Positions 43,319 to 52,588 of a DNA stretch of 64,000 nucleotides are shown here, one piece after another (positions within the stretch are counted from its first letter, which is position 1; each line of letters begins with the position of its first letter). The notes under the pieces were generated by a model that made no database searches, was not told the origin of the DNA, and saw nothing but the letters and a program-made list of their open reading frames with translations. The DNA comes from Muribaculum sp. An289 (GTDB lineage Bacteria > Bacteroidota > Bacteroidia > Bacteroidales > UBA932): NCBI RefSeq assembly GCF_002159555.1, contig NZ_NFIV01000002.1, forward strand, positions 1 through 64,000, read 5' to 3'. A program made the translations under genes and the position numbers.

Positions 43319-43352
43319 AAGATGCAAATGTAGTAAAAATTTTAAAAAAATT

Positions 43353-44486
43353 ATGAAGTACTTGGCTTCGCATTCCATCTTGACGTTTTTATCGGCATTG
43401 CTCGCGGTTACCATGCCATTTTTATGCCATGCGGAACCCGAAAGCAAGGTGCGCCTGAAGACAGTCGTCCTCGACCCGGGGCACGGGGGACATGATGCCG
43501 GCTGTGTGAGCAAGGACGGAAAGACCTACGAGAAGAATCTCACCCTGTCGATTGCAAGGCAGGTCGGGAACAAGATAAAGGCCGCATATCCGGACGTGAA
43601 GGTGATATATACGAGGACTACGGACAAGTTCATCCCTTTGAACGAGCGGGCGGAGATAGCCAACAGGAACAAGGCGGACCTGTTCATATCGATACATATC
43701 AACGCTGTGGATTCTTCCTCGCCGACAGGCACTTCGGCCCATGTGCTCGGCCCTTCCTCGAACAAGAACAGGGACACCTTTTCGGAAAGTATGGAGCTGT
43801 GCCGGAGGGAAAATTCCGTAATCCTGCTCGAAGACGATTATTCCACGGCATACCAGGGTTTCAATCCGAACGATCCCGAATCCTACATCATCTTCAATCT
43901 CCTCCAGAACGCCCATCTCCAGCAGAGCCTGCAACTTGCGACACTGGTGCAGGAGAGGATGGGGGAAGGTCCGATAAAGAAAAACAGGGGGATATCGAGG
44001 GATCCGTTCCTCGTCCTGGTACGCACCGCCATGCCTTCCGTGCTTCTGGAACTCGGCTTCATTTCGAATTCCTCGGATTTGTCGGTGCTGCGGAGCAAAA
44101 GCGGGCAGGACAAGCTGGCCCAGAACGTATTCGATGCATTCAGCGAATATAAGGAATATTATGACGAGAGCGGAATCATCGAAAACACTCCAGCACAGGA
44201 TGGAGTATCTGCCGGCAGCGGAGTCTCTTCCGACAGCGGAGGCGACGACGGTTCCGTAAGGTACGGAGTGCAGGTCTTCGTACTCAGCCGCAAGCTGCCT
44301 GCCGGAGATCCGGCCTTCAAAGGCATAAGCTGCGACAGTTACAAAAGCGGGAAAAATTATAAATATGTGGCCGGGGACTGTTCTTCAATCGCGGAGGCAA
44401 GATCCTTCCTGCGCAAGGTAAGGCAGAAATTCCCGGATGCATACGTAGTGAAAATAGAAAACGGGACGGTAGCCCCGGCAAAATAA
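43353..44486 (+). CDS. N-acetylmuramoyl-L-alanine amidase
   Basis: Cuts the bond between MurNAc and the stem peptide of peptidoglycan, in the periplasm. A 377-aa protein with a signal peptide (about 1-27) and an Amidase_3 zinc domain (about 36-275): DPGHGGHDAGC (zinc His), KNLTLSIAR preceded by the zinc Glu, SIHINA (zinc His) and the catalytic-Glu block LLELGFISN. A Ser/Gly/Asp-rich linker (about 285-305) leads to a C-terminal SPOR-like domain (about 307-372, VRYGVQVFVLSRKL...YVVKIENG), which usually recruits amidases to the division site. The MlaD-like gene follows after 8 nt. Confidence 0.92.
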   Translation: MKYLASHSILTFLSALLAVTMPFLCHAEPESKVRLKTVVLDPGHGGHDAGCVSKDGKTYEKNLTLSIARQVGNKIKAAYPDVKVIYTRTTDKFIPLNERAEIANRNKADLFISIHINAVDSSSPTGTSAHVLGPSSNKNRDTFSESMELCRRENSVILLEDDYSTAYQGFNPNDPESYIIFNLLQNAHLQQSLQLATLVQERMGEGPIKKNRGISRDPFLVLVRTAMPSVLLELGFISNSSDLSVLRSKSGQDKLAQNVFDAFSEYKEYYDESGIIENTPAQDGVSAGSGVSSDSGGDDGSVRYGVQVFVLSRKLPAGDPAFKGISCDSYKSGKNYKYVAGDCSSIAEARSFLRKVRQKFPDAYVVKIENGTVAPAK

Positions 44487-44494
44487 ATAAGGAT

Positions 44495-45406
44495 ATGAAA
44501 AAGCCCGGTAAGGAATTCAGAATAGGCCTGATGGTCGTGGCCACGGTGGTAGCCGCATATTTTGCGATAAATTATCTCAGGGACAAGGATGTCTTCAACC
44601 GAGAACACGAATATGTCGTAACTTACGATGACGTAAACGGTCTGAAGACCTCGGCAGGAGTGTATGTGCGCGGTTTCAAGGCCGGAAACGTGGATCGTGT
44701 CGAGTACTCTCCGGAGTCCGGCGATTTCCATATTTCCTGCTCGGTAGACAAACGCTTCGGGATACCTTCGGATTCCAGATTCGAGATATACAGCAGCGAC
44801 CTCATGGGCGGCAAGTCCGTAAGGGTACTTGAAGGCGTTTCTGGTTCAATGGCTTCTTCGGGCGATACGATGCAGGGAGCCCTTGCTCCCGATATGATGG
44901 GCTCACTGATGGAGAAGCTTCCGGGCATTCTCGACAATGCCGGCTCGGTCCTCGACTCCGTCTCGCTTGCTGTCGGTTCCCTCCGCGGAATCCTCGATGC
45001 CAACAGCGCAGATATCCGGTCGATACTGGCATCGCTCGCTTCCGTCTCGTCCGAAATAGACAGGATTGCTTCGGATGCCGGGGATGTCGTTCCGGACCTG
45101 AAGATATTCTCGGAAAAGATGAAGGAACTTTCGGAGGTTCTTGCCGGAGGGAAAGGCGACATCACGGACATCATTTCCGACCTTTCGGAGGTGTCGTCAC
45201 AGTTGAAGGATGCCGGAATAGGGGAGATAACCTCCTCCCTGTCGCGGATACTTTCATCCCTTGAGCAAGGGGAAGGGAGTGCCGGCCTGTTACTGAAAAA
45301 CGATTCGCTCTATCTCCGTGTGGACTCGCTGGTGTCGGACGTCGATTCGTTGGTACGGGCGATAAAAGACAACCCGAAAAAGTATATCAGGGTATCGATT
45401 TTCTGA
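44495..45406 (+). CDS. MlaD/MCE-domain lipid transport protein
   Basis: A 303-aa protein anchored by one N-terminal helix (about 9-27) with an MCE domain (about 38-118; EYVVTYDDVNGLKTSAGVYVRGFKAGNVDRV, SSDLMGGKSVRVLEG). MCE hexamers carry phospholipids between membranes as in Mla. The rest (about 135-285) is a long amphipathic helical region rich in Ser/Asp/Leu, probably a needle-like coiled coil. The partner permease and ATPase (MlaE, MlaF) are not in the window. Starts 8 nt after the amidase gene with AAGG before the ATG. Confidence 0.88.
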   Translation: MKKPGKEFRIGLMVVATVVAAYFAINYLRDKDVFNREHEYVVTYDDVNGLKTSAGVYVRGFKAGNVDRVEYSPESGDFHISCSVDKRFGIPSDSRFEIYSSDLMGGKSVRVLEGVSGSMASSGDTMQGALAPDMMGSLMEKLPGILDNAGSVLDSVSLAVGSLRGILDANSADIRSILASLASVSSEIDRIASDAGDVVPDLKIFSEKMKELSEVLAGGKGDITDIISDLSEVSSQLKDAGIGEITSSLSRILSSLEQGEGSAGLLLKNDSLYLRVDSLVSDVDSLVRAIKDNPKKYIRVSIF

Positions 45407-45624
45407 TTGTGCATAAGATGTTAATAATCAACAGAATGATGTTTTAAATTTCTCTGTTTTGCGTTGATTTTCAAGATGTTACAAAAATATTTCAAAAAAA
45501 TCCGCGTTTCACGACAGAAGTAAAATTTTAAAATATTCCAATAGGAATTTTCATTTTTATTGAAAAAGTTTTTTTTCACTTTTGTCTTCCGTTAATCGAA
45601 AAAGATACCGAGAAAGGGATACCG
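45407..45624. other. AT-rich dnaA leader
   Basis: A 218-bp AT-rich spacer before dnaA. I looked for DnaA boxes (TTATCCACA and close variants) on both strands and saw only weak resemblances such as TGTTAATAA near 45420, so an origin here is not supported by eye. No clear promoter core is seen; CACTTTTG near 45577 is off-consensus. Confidence 0.4.
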
Positions 45625-47049
45625 ATGTTGGAGGACAAGCATATATTGGTTTGGAACAATTGCCTTAATGTCATTAAGGATATCATCGAGCCGCAGTCGT
45701 TCGCGACGTGGTTCGAAAAGATTGTTCCCGTAAGGTTGGAAGAAGCCACCCTTACCCTCCGTGTCCCTACCGAATTTTTCAGGGAATATCTTGAGGCCAA
45801 TTATCTGGATCTTCTTAAAAAGGTGCTTCACCGCGAGCTCGGCCCGGAGGCCAGGCTTGTGTATGAAGTGAAGATTGTGTCCAACCAGCCTCATATCAGG
45901 TATCCGGGGCAGAACAGCGGCCAGCTGACAAACAAGGAGACTTTCATCCAGCCTTCAGTACAGTCGTCCGTAAATCCTTTCATACTTCCCGGACTCCAGA
46001 AACTGAAAATCGACCCCCAGCTCAATCCTCAGTACTGTTTCGACAATTTTGTAGAGGGGGGATGCAACCGGCTCGGGTTTACCGCCGGGAAGACCATAGC
46101 TGTCAAGCCTGGCGACACGCCTTTCAACCCTATTTTCATCTACGGCGCTTCCGGAATGGGCAAGACCCATCTGGCGCAGGCCATAGGAATAGCGGTCAAG
46201 GAAAGGTTTCCGGATCTGATTGTCCTGTATGTGCCGGCGGCAAGGTTCAAGACCCAGTATATGGATGCGGTCGTGAATCAGAACAAACTGGTGGATTTCC
46301 TGCATTTCTATATGAAGATAGATGTCCTGATTATAGATGATATCCAGGAGTTCGCAGACAAGCAGGGCACCCAGAACGCCTTTTTCCAGATATTCAACCA
46401 TCTGCATCAGAACAGCAAGCAGCTTGTGTTTACTTCCGACAGGGCTCCGGTCGATTTGCAGAAGTTCGAAGACCGCCTTCTGTCGAGGCTCAAATGGGGC
46501 TTGTCCGTGGAACTGATGGCCCCGGACTATGAGACCAGGCTCGAAATGTTGAGGCACAGGAGTTTCCGTGAAGGTGTCGAGATACCCGGCAATGTCCTTG
46601 AATTCCTTGCCGACAAGATTGTCACCAATTTCAGGGAGCTTGAAGGGGCTTTGATTTCACTTATTGCCAATTCTACGCTTGCAAAGAAGGAAATAACCCT
46701 TGAACTGGCTGCTTCCGTAGTGGACAACATCGTCGGGAAAGGCGGGAAGGAAATCACCATCGACAGGGTGAAGGATGTGGTTTGCAGCTATTTCAACATC
46801 ACCGAAAAGGATATGGACGCCAATTCGCGCAAGAGGGAGGTGGCGCAGGCACGGCAGATAGCCATGTACCTTAGCCGCAACCATACGAAAACATCTTTGT
46901 CCACCATAGGTGAAAGGATAGGCGGCCGTCACTATGCCACCGTGCTCCATGCCTGCAAGACGGTTAATGACCTTATGGATACGGACAAGAGCGTAAGGCA
47001 GTATGTCAGCGATATCGAGAAGACCCTGCTTTACGGGAACGGAAGATAG
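45625..47049 (+). CDS. dnaA: chromosomal replication initiator DnaA
   Basis: Binds DnaA boxes and opens the origin. A 474-aa protein with an N-terminal domain (about 1-85), short linker, AAA+ domain (about 135-350; Walker A GASGMGKTHLAQA, Walker B VLIIDDIQEF) and C-terminal DNA-binding domain (about 375-470). The box-recognition signature, usually GGRDHTTVLHA, reads GGRHYATVLHA: the Asp, His and first Thr that contact bases are changed to His, Tyr and Ala. Otherwise typical. The C-terminus is followed by a strong terminator. Confidence 0.96.
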   Translation: MLEDKHILVWNNCLNVIKDIIEPQSFATWFEKIVPVRLEEATLTLRVPTEFFREYLEANYLDLLKKVLHRELGPEARLVYEVKIVSNQPHIRYPGQNSGQLTNKETFIQPSVQSSVNPFILPGLQKLKIDPQLNPQYCFDNFVEGGCNRLGFTAGKTIAVKPGDTPFNPIFIYGASGMGKTHLAQAIGIAVKERFPDLIVLYVPAARFKTQYMDAVVNQNKLVDFLHFYMKIDVLIIDDIQEFADKQGTQNAFFQIFNHLHQNSKQLVFTSDRAPVDLQKFEDRLLSRLKWGLSVELMAPDYETRLEMLRHRSFREGVEIPGNVLEFLADKIVTNFRELEGALISLIANSTLAKKEITLELAASVVDNIVGKGGKEITIDRVKDVVCSYFNITEKDMDANSRKREVAQARQIAMYLSRNHTKTSLSTIGERIGGRHYATVLHACKTVNDLMDTDKSVRQYVSDIEKTLLYGNGR

Positions 47050-47072
47050 TGCGGAACGGACAGACATAAAAT

Positions 47073-47099
47073 AAAAGCGGCCGTGAAAGCCGCTTTTTT
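47073..47099 (+). terminator. terminator after dnaA
   Basis: AAAAGCGGC (47073-47081), loop CGTGAAA, GCCGCTTTTTT (47089-47099). A-run before and T-run after make it usable in both directions, serving also the convergent DUF5723 gene. Confidence 0.85.
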
Positions 47100-47118
47100 C
47101 ATTTTTGCCTTTCCGGAT

Positions 47119-48549
47119 TCAGCCCTTGAGTTTTTCCTTGTGGCTGGCTATCTTGTCGCTACCCCAGGTGATGTTGAAACCGAAGTTTATGTTCATCTTT
47201 ATCTTTCCTACAGGTATCAGCTGCGGGCTGTATTTTCCCAGATAGAAATTGTCGTTGCCTATGAAGAAGTTGAAGCCTTTCGGATGGAAATTGAGCATCC
47301 AGCCGAATGAATGGCCGAGGCTCCCGTAAGCATAGTTGAGACTGAACTCGAACCATTTTGCCGGAGAATACTGGGCTACGAGCCTTGCCTCGCTGTATGT
47401 GTGCGGGCCATTGAAAGTGGTTGCGGAAAGCAGTCCGAATTTTACCTTGTCGTACATCGGCAGCTTGTATTCGGCCGAGATGTACATCTTTGCGCTCAGC
47501 ATCGATATTTTGGACGGAAGTTCTTCGCCTTTCTTCGGCCTGATGAATTTTAACGCGCGCTGTCCGAGGGCATCGAGTTCGGAATCAAGTGAATTGCCCT
47601 GCCCGATATTGTCCATTCCCGTGAATTCGAAGTTGCCGTTCCAGTCGGCCGTCTGGACTCCGGACCAGTTGATGAAACCGAGGTCTGTGACGGAGGCGGA
47701 AATGGCAAGTCCCGGAACAAGGTAGTCCATGTCGAAATATGCTCCTAAGTCTATTGCCGCGCCGTATCCACCTATGCCGATTTCATTCGAATTGAAATCG
47801 AAGCCGTCTATGTAGTTGTCGGCATCGGAAGTCAGCCCGGCCCCTTTCAGCGCAAGGTATCCGCTTCCTGAAATGTCGGCATTCCAGACGTTCTTTGAAA
47901 AATAAAGGTCGAGCCTGTCGATATTGGCATCGAGGCTGGCCACGCCTACGAGGAACTTCAGTTTCGCTCCTACGGAAATCCTGTCTTTCCAGACATAGCG
48001 GCTATGCCCTAAGGAAAACTGAAGGAAATTGTTGCTCGTGACCCCGATGTTCCTGATATGGTAGGATGTCCCTTCGGCTTCCGGCATGAAGTTTTTCAGG
48101 ACCGCGAACAGCTCTTTCGGAAGGTTGACCGAGGTGTTGCTCCTCAATCCGACTTCTATCGTATTGAAGCCTCCAGCTATGCCGAAAAATCCGAGGCTGA
48201 GTATGTCGGTGCTGAGGTCCAATGTCAGTCTGTTTTCGGCGCTGAGCCCTCCGAGGAACTCTTCCGTGCTCACAGAACTGTTCATGAATGTAGTGAGTCC
48301 TCCGTCCTCCATAGGGTAGATGAAATTGCTTAGGCCCATGTTTGAATTGAGTCCGAAGTTGAAATTGCCCAATGCAATGAACGGCAGGTTGATGTATGAG
48401 GATTCATTGAAAAATGCAGGATTCATTTTGTGCCTGTATGCCGCCCCTTCCATGAAATACGAGGATTTCAGTTCCTGTGCCTGGGAAGCGGCTGCTGCCG
48501 ATGGCAGTAAAGCCAAGGTTATGATTGCGGCTTTTATTATATTTTTCAT
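47119..48549 (-). CDS. DUF5723 outer-membrane-type protein
   Basis: A 476-aa protein with a signal peptide (about 1-24, ending near ASQAQ) and beta-rich sequence with alternating aromatic strands and a PorV/FadL-like flavour, matching the DUF5723 family of predicted outer-membrane barrels in Bacteroidota. The strand SGSGYLALKGAGLTSDADNY and the end RLVAQYSPAKWFEFSLNYAYGSLG are typical. Role unknown. The ATG at 48549 is chosen over an upstream TTG. It is 23 nt downstream of a large lipoprotein gene, and the two are probably one operon. Confidence 0.75.
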   Translation of the reverse strand: MKNIIKAAIITLALLPSAAAASQAQELKSSYFMEGAAYRHKMNPAFFNESSYINLPFIALGNFNFGLNSNMGLSNFIYPMEDGGLTTFMNSSVSTEEFLGGLSAENRLTLDLSTDILSLGFFGIAGGFNTIEVGLRSNTSVNLPKELFAVLKNFMPEAEGTSYHIRNIGVTSNNFLQFSLGHSRYVWKDRISVGAKLKFLVGVASLDANIDRLDLYFSKNVWNADISGSGYLALKGAGLTSDADNYIDGFDFNSNEIGIGGYGAAIDLGAYFDMDYLVPGLAISASVTDLGFINWSGVQTADWNGNFEFTGMDNIGQGNSLDSELDALGQRALKFIRPKKGEELPSKISMLSAKMYISAEYKLPMYDKVKFGLLSATTFNGPHTYSEARLVAQYSPAKWFEFSLNYAYGSLGHSFGWMLNFHPKGFNFFIGNDNFYLGKYSPQLIPVGKIKMNINFGFNITWGSDKIASHKEKLKG

Positions 48550-48572
48550 ATCTTGAATTTTCAATTGTCGGA

Positions 48573-50291
48573 TTATTCTACATCTGTGTCTTCTGACAAA
48601 TCTATATTCACCCCGCCCGGGATGATGAGGGTAATGTCTTCGAATACCACTCCGTTGTCGATATTGACGGTTTCCCCCGTGCCTTTATAGAGCCTTGACG
48701 TCAGTATTATGCCGTTCAGCCCGGAAATGGCCCCGTCAATGGTTTCCATTAACGAGATAGATATTTCGGCAGGGTTTCCGGCATCCGGACTGTAAGGGAT
48801 TTCAATGGTGCCCCCGTCGGCGGAAAGTATCTCGATGCCCTCTATCGGGTTGCCGTTGATGTCGACGGCCATCCCGCTCAGTGTGGCGTTTGCCGGAATG
48901 GTGGATACGACTTTTCCTTCGATGATTATGCCGTCAAGGATGTCGGTGTAACCTTCGAGCTTGTTCTGCAAGTCTTCAATGGTATAATCGACCGACATGT
49001 CCAGATCCGGGCCGAAACATACCGGGGTTTCCAGACGGCATGTTCCCGAAATCTCATAATTGCTTCCCGGGATTATGCGGCAGTCGGCCGATGAATTGGC
49101 ATTGAATGTAATCGAAATGTTGTCAGGAATCCGGTAAAACAGGTCGTCGAAATTTTCCACGGTTATGCCCGTGTAATCTCCTTCAGCACTGCCGTTTTGC
49201 GAAATGACGAAATGCGACTCGGAAGATGCGGCTATCTCAGGGGTGTCGAAGGCCACTTCCGCGAGTTTTTCCCCGTTTTTGCCGAAAGTCTCGATTTTCC
49301 CGCTGAATGAGGCGGCAAGAGGGGCTCCGTTGTTCAGGTCGAGGTAGACGGACGAGCCTGTCAGGTCGAGGATGCCTTCCCCGGACATCAGGCCTTCTTC
49401 ATCGTCCAACCCGAGGCCGAAGTTTTCCGTTACCGGATCTGTGGCCACCGAAATCGCCGCTTCGATTGCGGATACATCAATGTCGTCGCTTCCTGAAGGG
49501 GATACGATGTTTACCGTAACGTCTATGAGTATTTCGCCGCCTTCATTGCTTATGTCCCCGCCGAAGAGGGTGATGGCGCAGTTGGTGCGTATCTTGTCCT
49601 TTATCGTAAGCAGGTGGGTTTCAGGATTGAACATTTCCGGATAATCGTGCAAGTCTACTCCGCTGATGTCCATGGTGGAAACAAGAGGGGTGTCCAGTGT
49701 CACTTCGCCGCTGACCTTTGCAGGGTTCTCGCTTTCTACCAGAAGCCATCCCGGATATATTACCGACAGCTCGTCTATCCGCACGCGGCTTACCGCATCG
49801 GTGGCGAGTTCCACTGTAACCACGGCTACCGCATCGAATTCGATTCTGTCTATTCTTTCAATCATTTCGTCCACTTCGATGTCGTCGAAGGTCACATCCA
49901 CTTCATGGGTCTCCGGAAGTTCGTAGTTGAACTCTTCGTCAGGAAGGCCGCTTGTCTGGGGGATGCTGCCGAAGTCCAGATAGAGATAAGCCGGGTCGCC
50001 CCTGAAAGAGTAGTTGTCCACCGGTACCGATTCGGAAAAATCCACGGCCTCCGGGGCGATGATGTAATTCCCGTTTTCATCCGTTTTGAGGTATTCGTTG
50101 TCCTCCAGTTTAAGGATGTCTTTCAGGGTTGTGTTTCCGGTAGAGCCGACAGGCAGTGAGAGACTGTCGCCTCCGAAGCTGATGTTCATGTCGAGCTCGT
50201 TGTTTGCTAAGTCGTATCTCGAATCTATGCACGAGATAAGCCCGAATAGCGCGAGTGTACCCGCTGATGCTTTGATTAATAAATTTTTCAT
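48573..50291 (-). CDS. large lipoprotein, unknown function
   Basis: A 572-aa protein with a lipoprotein signal (FGLISC, Cys about 21). The chain is acidic and beta-rich, with repeated statements of the type VSGEVTLDTPLVST, ISGTCRLETPVCFG and VEGKVVSTIPANATLSG that suggest tandem beta-sandwich modules. No enzyme motif is visible. It begins with an ordered DSRYDLANNELDMNISFGGDSLSLPVGSTGNTTLKDIL block found, as far as I recall, in Bacteroidales-only hypothetical proteins. It precedes DUF5723 by 23 nt; surface anchoring with a partner barrel is an inference. Confidence 0.7.
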   Translation of the reverse strand: MKNLLIKASAGTLALFGLISCIDSRYDLANNELDMNISFGGDSLSLPVGSTGNTTLKDILKLEDNEYLKTDENGNYIIAPEAVDFSESVPVDNYSFRGDPAYLYLDFGSIPQTSGLPDEEFNYELPETHEVDVTFDDIEVDEMIERIDRIEFDAVAVVTVELATDAVSRVRIDELSVIYPGWLLVESENPAKVSGEVTLDTPLVSTMDISGVDLHDYPEMFNPETHLLTIKDKIRTNCAITLFGGDISNEGGEILIDVTVNIVSPSGSDDIDVSAIEAAISVATDPVTENFGLGLDDEEGLMSGEGILDLTGSSVYLDLNNGAPLAASFSGKIETFGKNGEKLAEVAFDTPEIAASSESHFVISQNGSAEGDYTGITVENFDDLFYRIPDNISITFNANSSADCRIIPGSNYEISGTCRLETPVCFGPDLDMSVDYTIEDLQNKLEGYTDILDGIIIEGKVVSTIPANATLSGMAVDINGNPIEGIEILSADGGTIEIPYSPDAGNPAEISISLMETIDGAISGLNGIILTSRLYKGTGETVNIDNGVVFEDITLIIPGGVNIDLSEDTDVE

Positions 50292-50344
50292 GAATAAAAA
50301 AATTATCTCAGAAGCTGTTTTTAAACAACCTCTCAATTCGGGCC

Positions 50345-50353
50345 GCAAAGATA
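50345..50353 (-). promoter_or_regulatory. promoter core of the lipoprotein/DUF5723 pair
   Basis: On the minus strand TATCTTTGC (50353-50345) with a weak TTAG 19 nt upstream; leader about 48 nt. Confidence 0.6.
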
Positions 50354-50391
50354 GTCAAAAGAATGTAATAAGCTAATGTCCGGCAATTATT

Positions 50392-50422
50392 TTTGCCGTA
50401 TTGTAAATAAAATGTAACTTTG
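50392..50422 (+). promoter_or_regulatory. promoter of pepD
   Basis: TTTG (50392-50395), 19-nt spacer, TAACTTTG (50415-50422), 55 nt before the ATG. A full consensus match. Confidence 0.8.
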
Positions 50423-50477
50423 TCGGAATCCGGTCGATGCCAGAATAGAAAATTATTTTTTTAAATATTTTAACGGT

Positions 50478-51908
50478 ATGAATTCCAAACAGGTATTGTC
50501 GATTTTCGACGAAATTACGAAAATTCCCCGCGAATCGGGGCACGAGGAGCTGATTACGGCCTATCTGCTCGATTATGCGGAACGTCTCGGGCTCGAAGCG
50601 AAAAGGGACGAAATAGGAAACGTTGTAATAATAAAGGAGGCCGCTCCGGGGTTCGAGAAGAGGCCGACAATCGTTTTGCAGAGCCATTCGGACATGGTGT
50701 GCGAGAAAAACGAGGGTGTGGAGCATGATTTTTCGAAAGACCCTATAAAATATGAAATCGAGGACGGATGGCTTATCGCCAAGGATACCACCCTCGGGGC
50801 CGATTGCGGCATAGGCGTGGCAGCCCAGCTTGCAGTGCTCGGCAGCGACCTGAAGCTCGGCCGTATCGAAGCCCTGTTTACCGTATCGGAAGAGACCGGC
50901 CTTTACGGGGCCAAGGCATTGAAGCCGGGCTTCATTACGGGGAAGATTCTTATCAACCTCGATTCAGAAGACGAAGGGGAGCTGTTCGTAGGCTGTGCCG
51001 GCGGCATGGATACCACGGCCCGTCTTGCATACACCCCTGTCGGAATCGGCGAGGGTCGGAAAGCCTTTGCCGTAAAGGTAGCCGGAGGCATAGGCGGACA
51101 CAGCGGGGATGACATAGACAAGGGGCGCGCCAATGCCGTGCAGTTGCTTGCGCGTTTCCTGTATACCTGCCTCGGTGAGGACTTCCTGCTCTGCTCTTTC
51201 CTCGGCGGCAACAAGCGCAATGCGATAGCGCGCGAGGCTTCGGCGGTCATTGCCGTTACGGACAGTGCGGTAGAGAGAATGAAGAAGGCATTCGGGGATT
51301 TCGTTTCCGACATACAGGGAGAGTTTTCCGTTACCGATCCTGGACTTTACGGTTCTTTCGAGGAGGTGGAAATGCCTGAAAGCGCAATCGACCCTGAAAG
51401 CGCCGGCAGGCTTCTGCGTTCCCTTGTTTCCGTGGCGCACGGCGTGCTCGGAATGAGTCCGGACATAAAGGGACTGGTGGAGACATCGACCAACCTTGCT
51501 TCGGTAAAACTTGAAAAACCGGGACTGATAAGGATAGGGACGAGCCAGAGAAGTTCGGTCACTTCCGAAAGGGATGCCGCTGCCGCGAAAGTACAGGCGG
51601 CCTTCGAACTTGCAGGTGCCGAGGTTACGCATGAGTCGGAATATCCGGGATGGAAACCGAGGATGGACTCTCCGCTGCTGAAACGTTGCGTTGCCTCCTA
51701 CAAAGGGCTTTTCGGCCATGAACCGGTAGTAAGGGCCATACATGCAGGACTTGAATGCGGGCTGTTCCTGGATATCTATCCCGAGCTGGACATGATTTCC
51801 TTCGGACCTACCCTTCGCGGGGTGCATGCTCCGGGTGAAAGGCTCGAACTTGCGTCGCTCGACAAATTCGTCGCCTTCCTTCAGGATATTCTTGTCAATT
51901 ATGAATGA
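50478..51908 (+). CDS. pepD: aminoacyl-histidine dipeptidase (M20)
   Basis: Zinc dipeptidase (Xaa-His, carnosine-type) in the cytoplasm. A 476-aa protein with M20 metal motifs: LQSHSDMVCEKN (His and Asp, about 72-83), TTLGADCGIGVA (bridging Asp, about 103-114), SEETGLYGAKAL (Glu pair, about 138-149) and the last His in GVHAPGERL. The dimerisation/lid domain (about 190-390) is inserted as expected. The end overlaps a possible rpe start (ATGA). Confidence 0.93.
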   Translation: MNSKQVLSIFDEITKIPRESGHEELITAYLLDYAERLGLEAKRDEIGNVVIIKEAAPGFEKRPTIVLQSHSDMVCEKNEGVEHDFSKDPIKYEIEDGWLIAKDTTLGADCGIGVAAQLAVLGSDLKLGRIEALFTVSEETGLYGAKALKPGFITGKILINLDSEDEGELFVGCAGGMDTTARLAYTPVGIGEGRKAFAVKVAGGIGGHSGDDIDKGRANAVQLLARFLYTCLGEDFLLCSFLGGNKRNAIAREASAVIAVTDSAVERMKKAFGDFVSDIQGEFSVTDPGLYGSFEEVEMPESAIDPESAGRLLRSLVSVAHGVLGMSPDIKGLVETSTNLASVKLEKPGLIRIGTSQRSSVTSERDAAAAKVQAAFELAGAEVTHESEYPGWKPRMDSPLLKRCVASYKGLFGHEPVVRAIHAGLECGLFLDIYPELDMISFGPTLRGVHAPGERLELASLDKFVAFLQDILVNYE

Positions 51909-51928
51909 TTCCGTTAATTCCAAGGCTT

Positions 51929-52582
51929 ATGAGACTGCTTGCACCGTCAATCCTTTCAGGAGATTTCGCCCGGCTTGCCGATGATATCGGATATGTGAAC
52001 GGCTCCGTGGCGGACTGGTTCCATATAGATGTCATGGACGGCATCTTCGTTCCCAACATATCCTTCGGTTTTCCTGTCATGGAGGCCATAGCGAAATATG
52101 CGCGCAAACCTTTGGATACCCATCTGATGATTGTCCGTCCTGAAAATTATTTCGAGAGATGCGCGAAAATAGGGACGGAGTGGCTGAGCTTTCATTATGA
52201 GGCCACCCATAAGCCTCTCGAAGCATTGCGCTCAATAAGGTCCCTTGGCATGAAGGCCGGGGTCGTAATCAAGCCGGCTACGAGGCCAGAAATCCTCGAA
52301 CCGCTGTTGGAGGAGGCCGATTATGTGCTCGTAATGTCGGTGGAACCCGGTTTCGGGGGGCAGAAATTCATGCCGGATTCCCTCCCTAAGGTAAGGCTTC
52401 TGCGCAAGATGATAGACGACAAGGGGCTGGATACCCTTATCCAGGTCGATGGAGGCATATCCTCGTCAAATGCCGACGAGGTTTTCGCCGCCGGTGCGGA
52501 TTGCGTGGTGGCGGGAAGCGCCGTATTCAAGGCTGCCGACAGGGACATGGAATGCAGGGCAATCAAGGGACTCTCCGTATGA
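51929..52582 (+). CDS. rpe: ribulose-phosphate 3-epimerase
   Basis: Interconverts ribulose 5-phosphate and xylulose 5-phosphate in the pentose phosphate pathway. A 217-aa TIM barrel with APSILSGDFARL (5-16), HIDVMDGIFVPNISFG (metal His/Asp, about 32-47), MSVEPGFGGQKFM (about 137-149) and QVDGGIS (about 170-176). The start is ambiguous: ATG 51929 (MRLLAPSIL) fits the family length, while ATG 51905 overlaps the pepD stop as ATGA and would add eight residues. Co-transcribed with pepD. Confidence 0.94.
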   Translation: MRLLAPSILSGDFARLADDIGYVNGSVADWFHIDVMDGIFVPNISFGFPVMEAIAKYARKPLDTHLMIVRPENYFERCAKIGTEWLSFHYEATHKPLEALRSIRSLGMKAGVVIKPATRPEILEPLLEEADYVLVMSVEPGFGGQKFMPDSLPKVRLLRKMIDDKGLDTLIQVDGGISSSNADEVFAAGADCVVAGSAVFKAADRDMECRAIKGLSV

Positions 52583-52588
52583 CGGGCC

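Noticed and set aside
45407-45624. Origin of replication at the dnaA leader
   Set aside because: AT-rich, but no DnaA-box cluster seen on either strand; dnaA position alone does not mark the origin in Bacteroidota.
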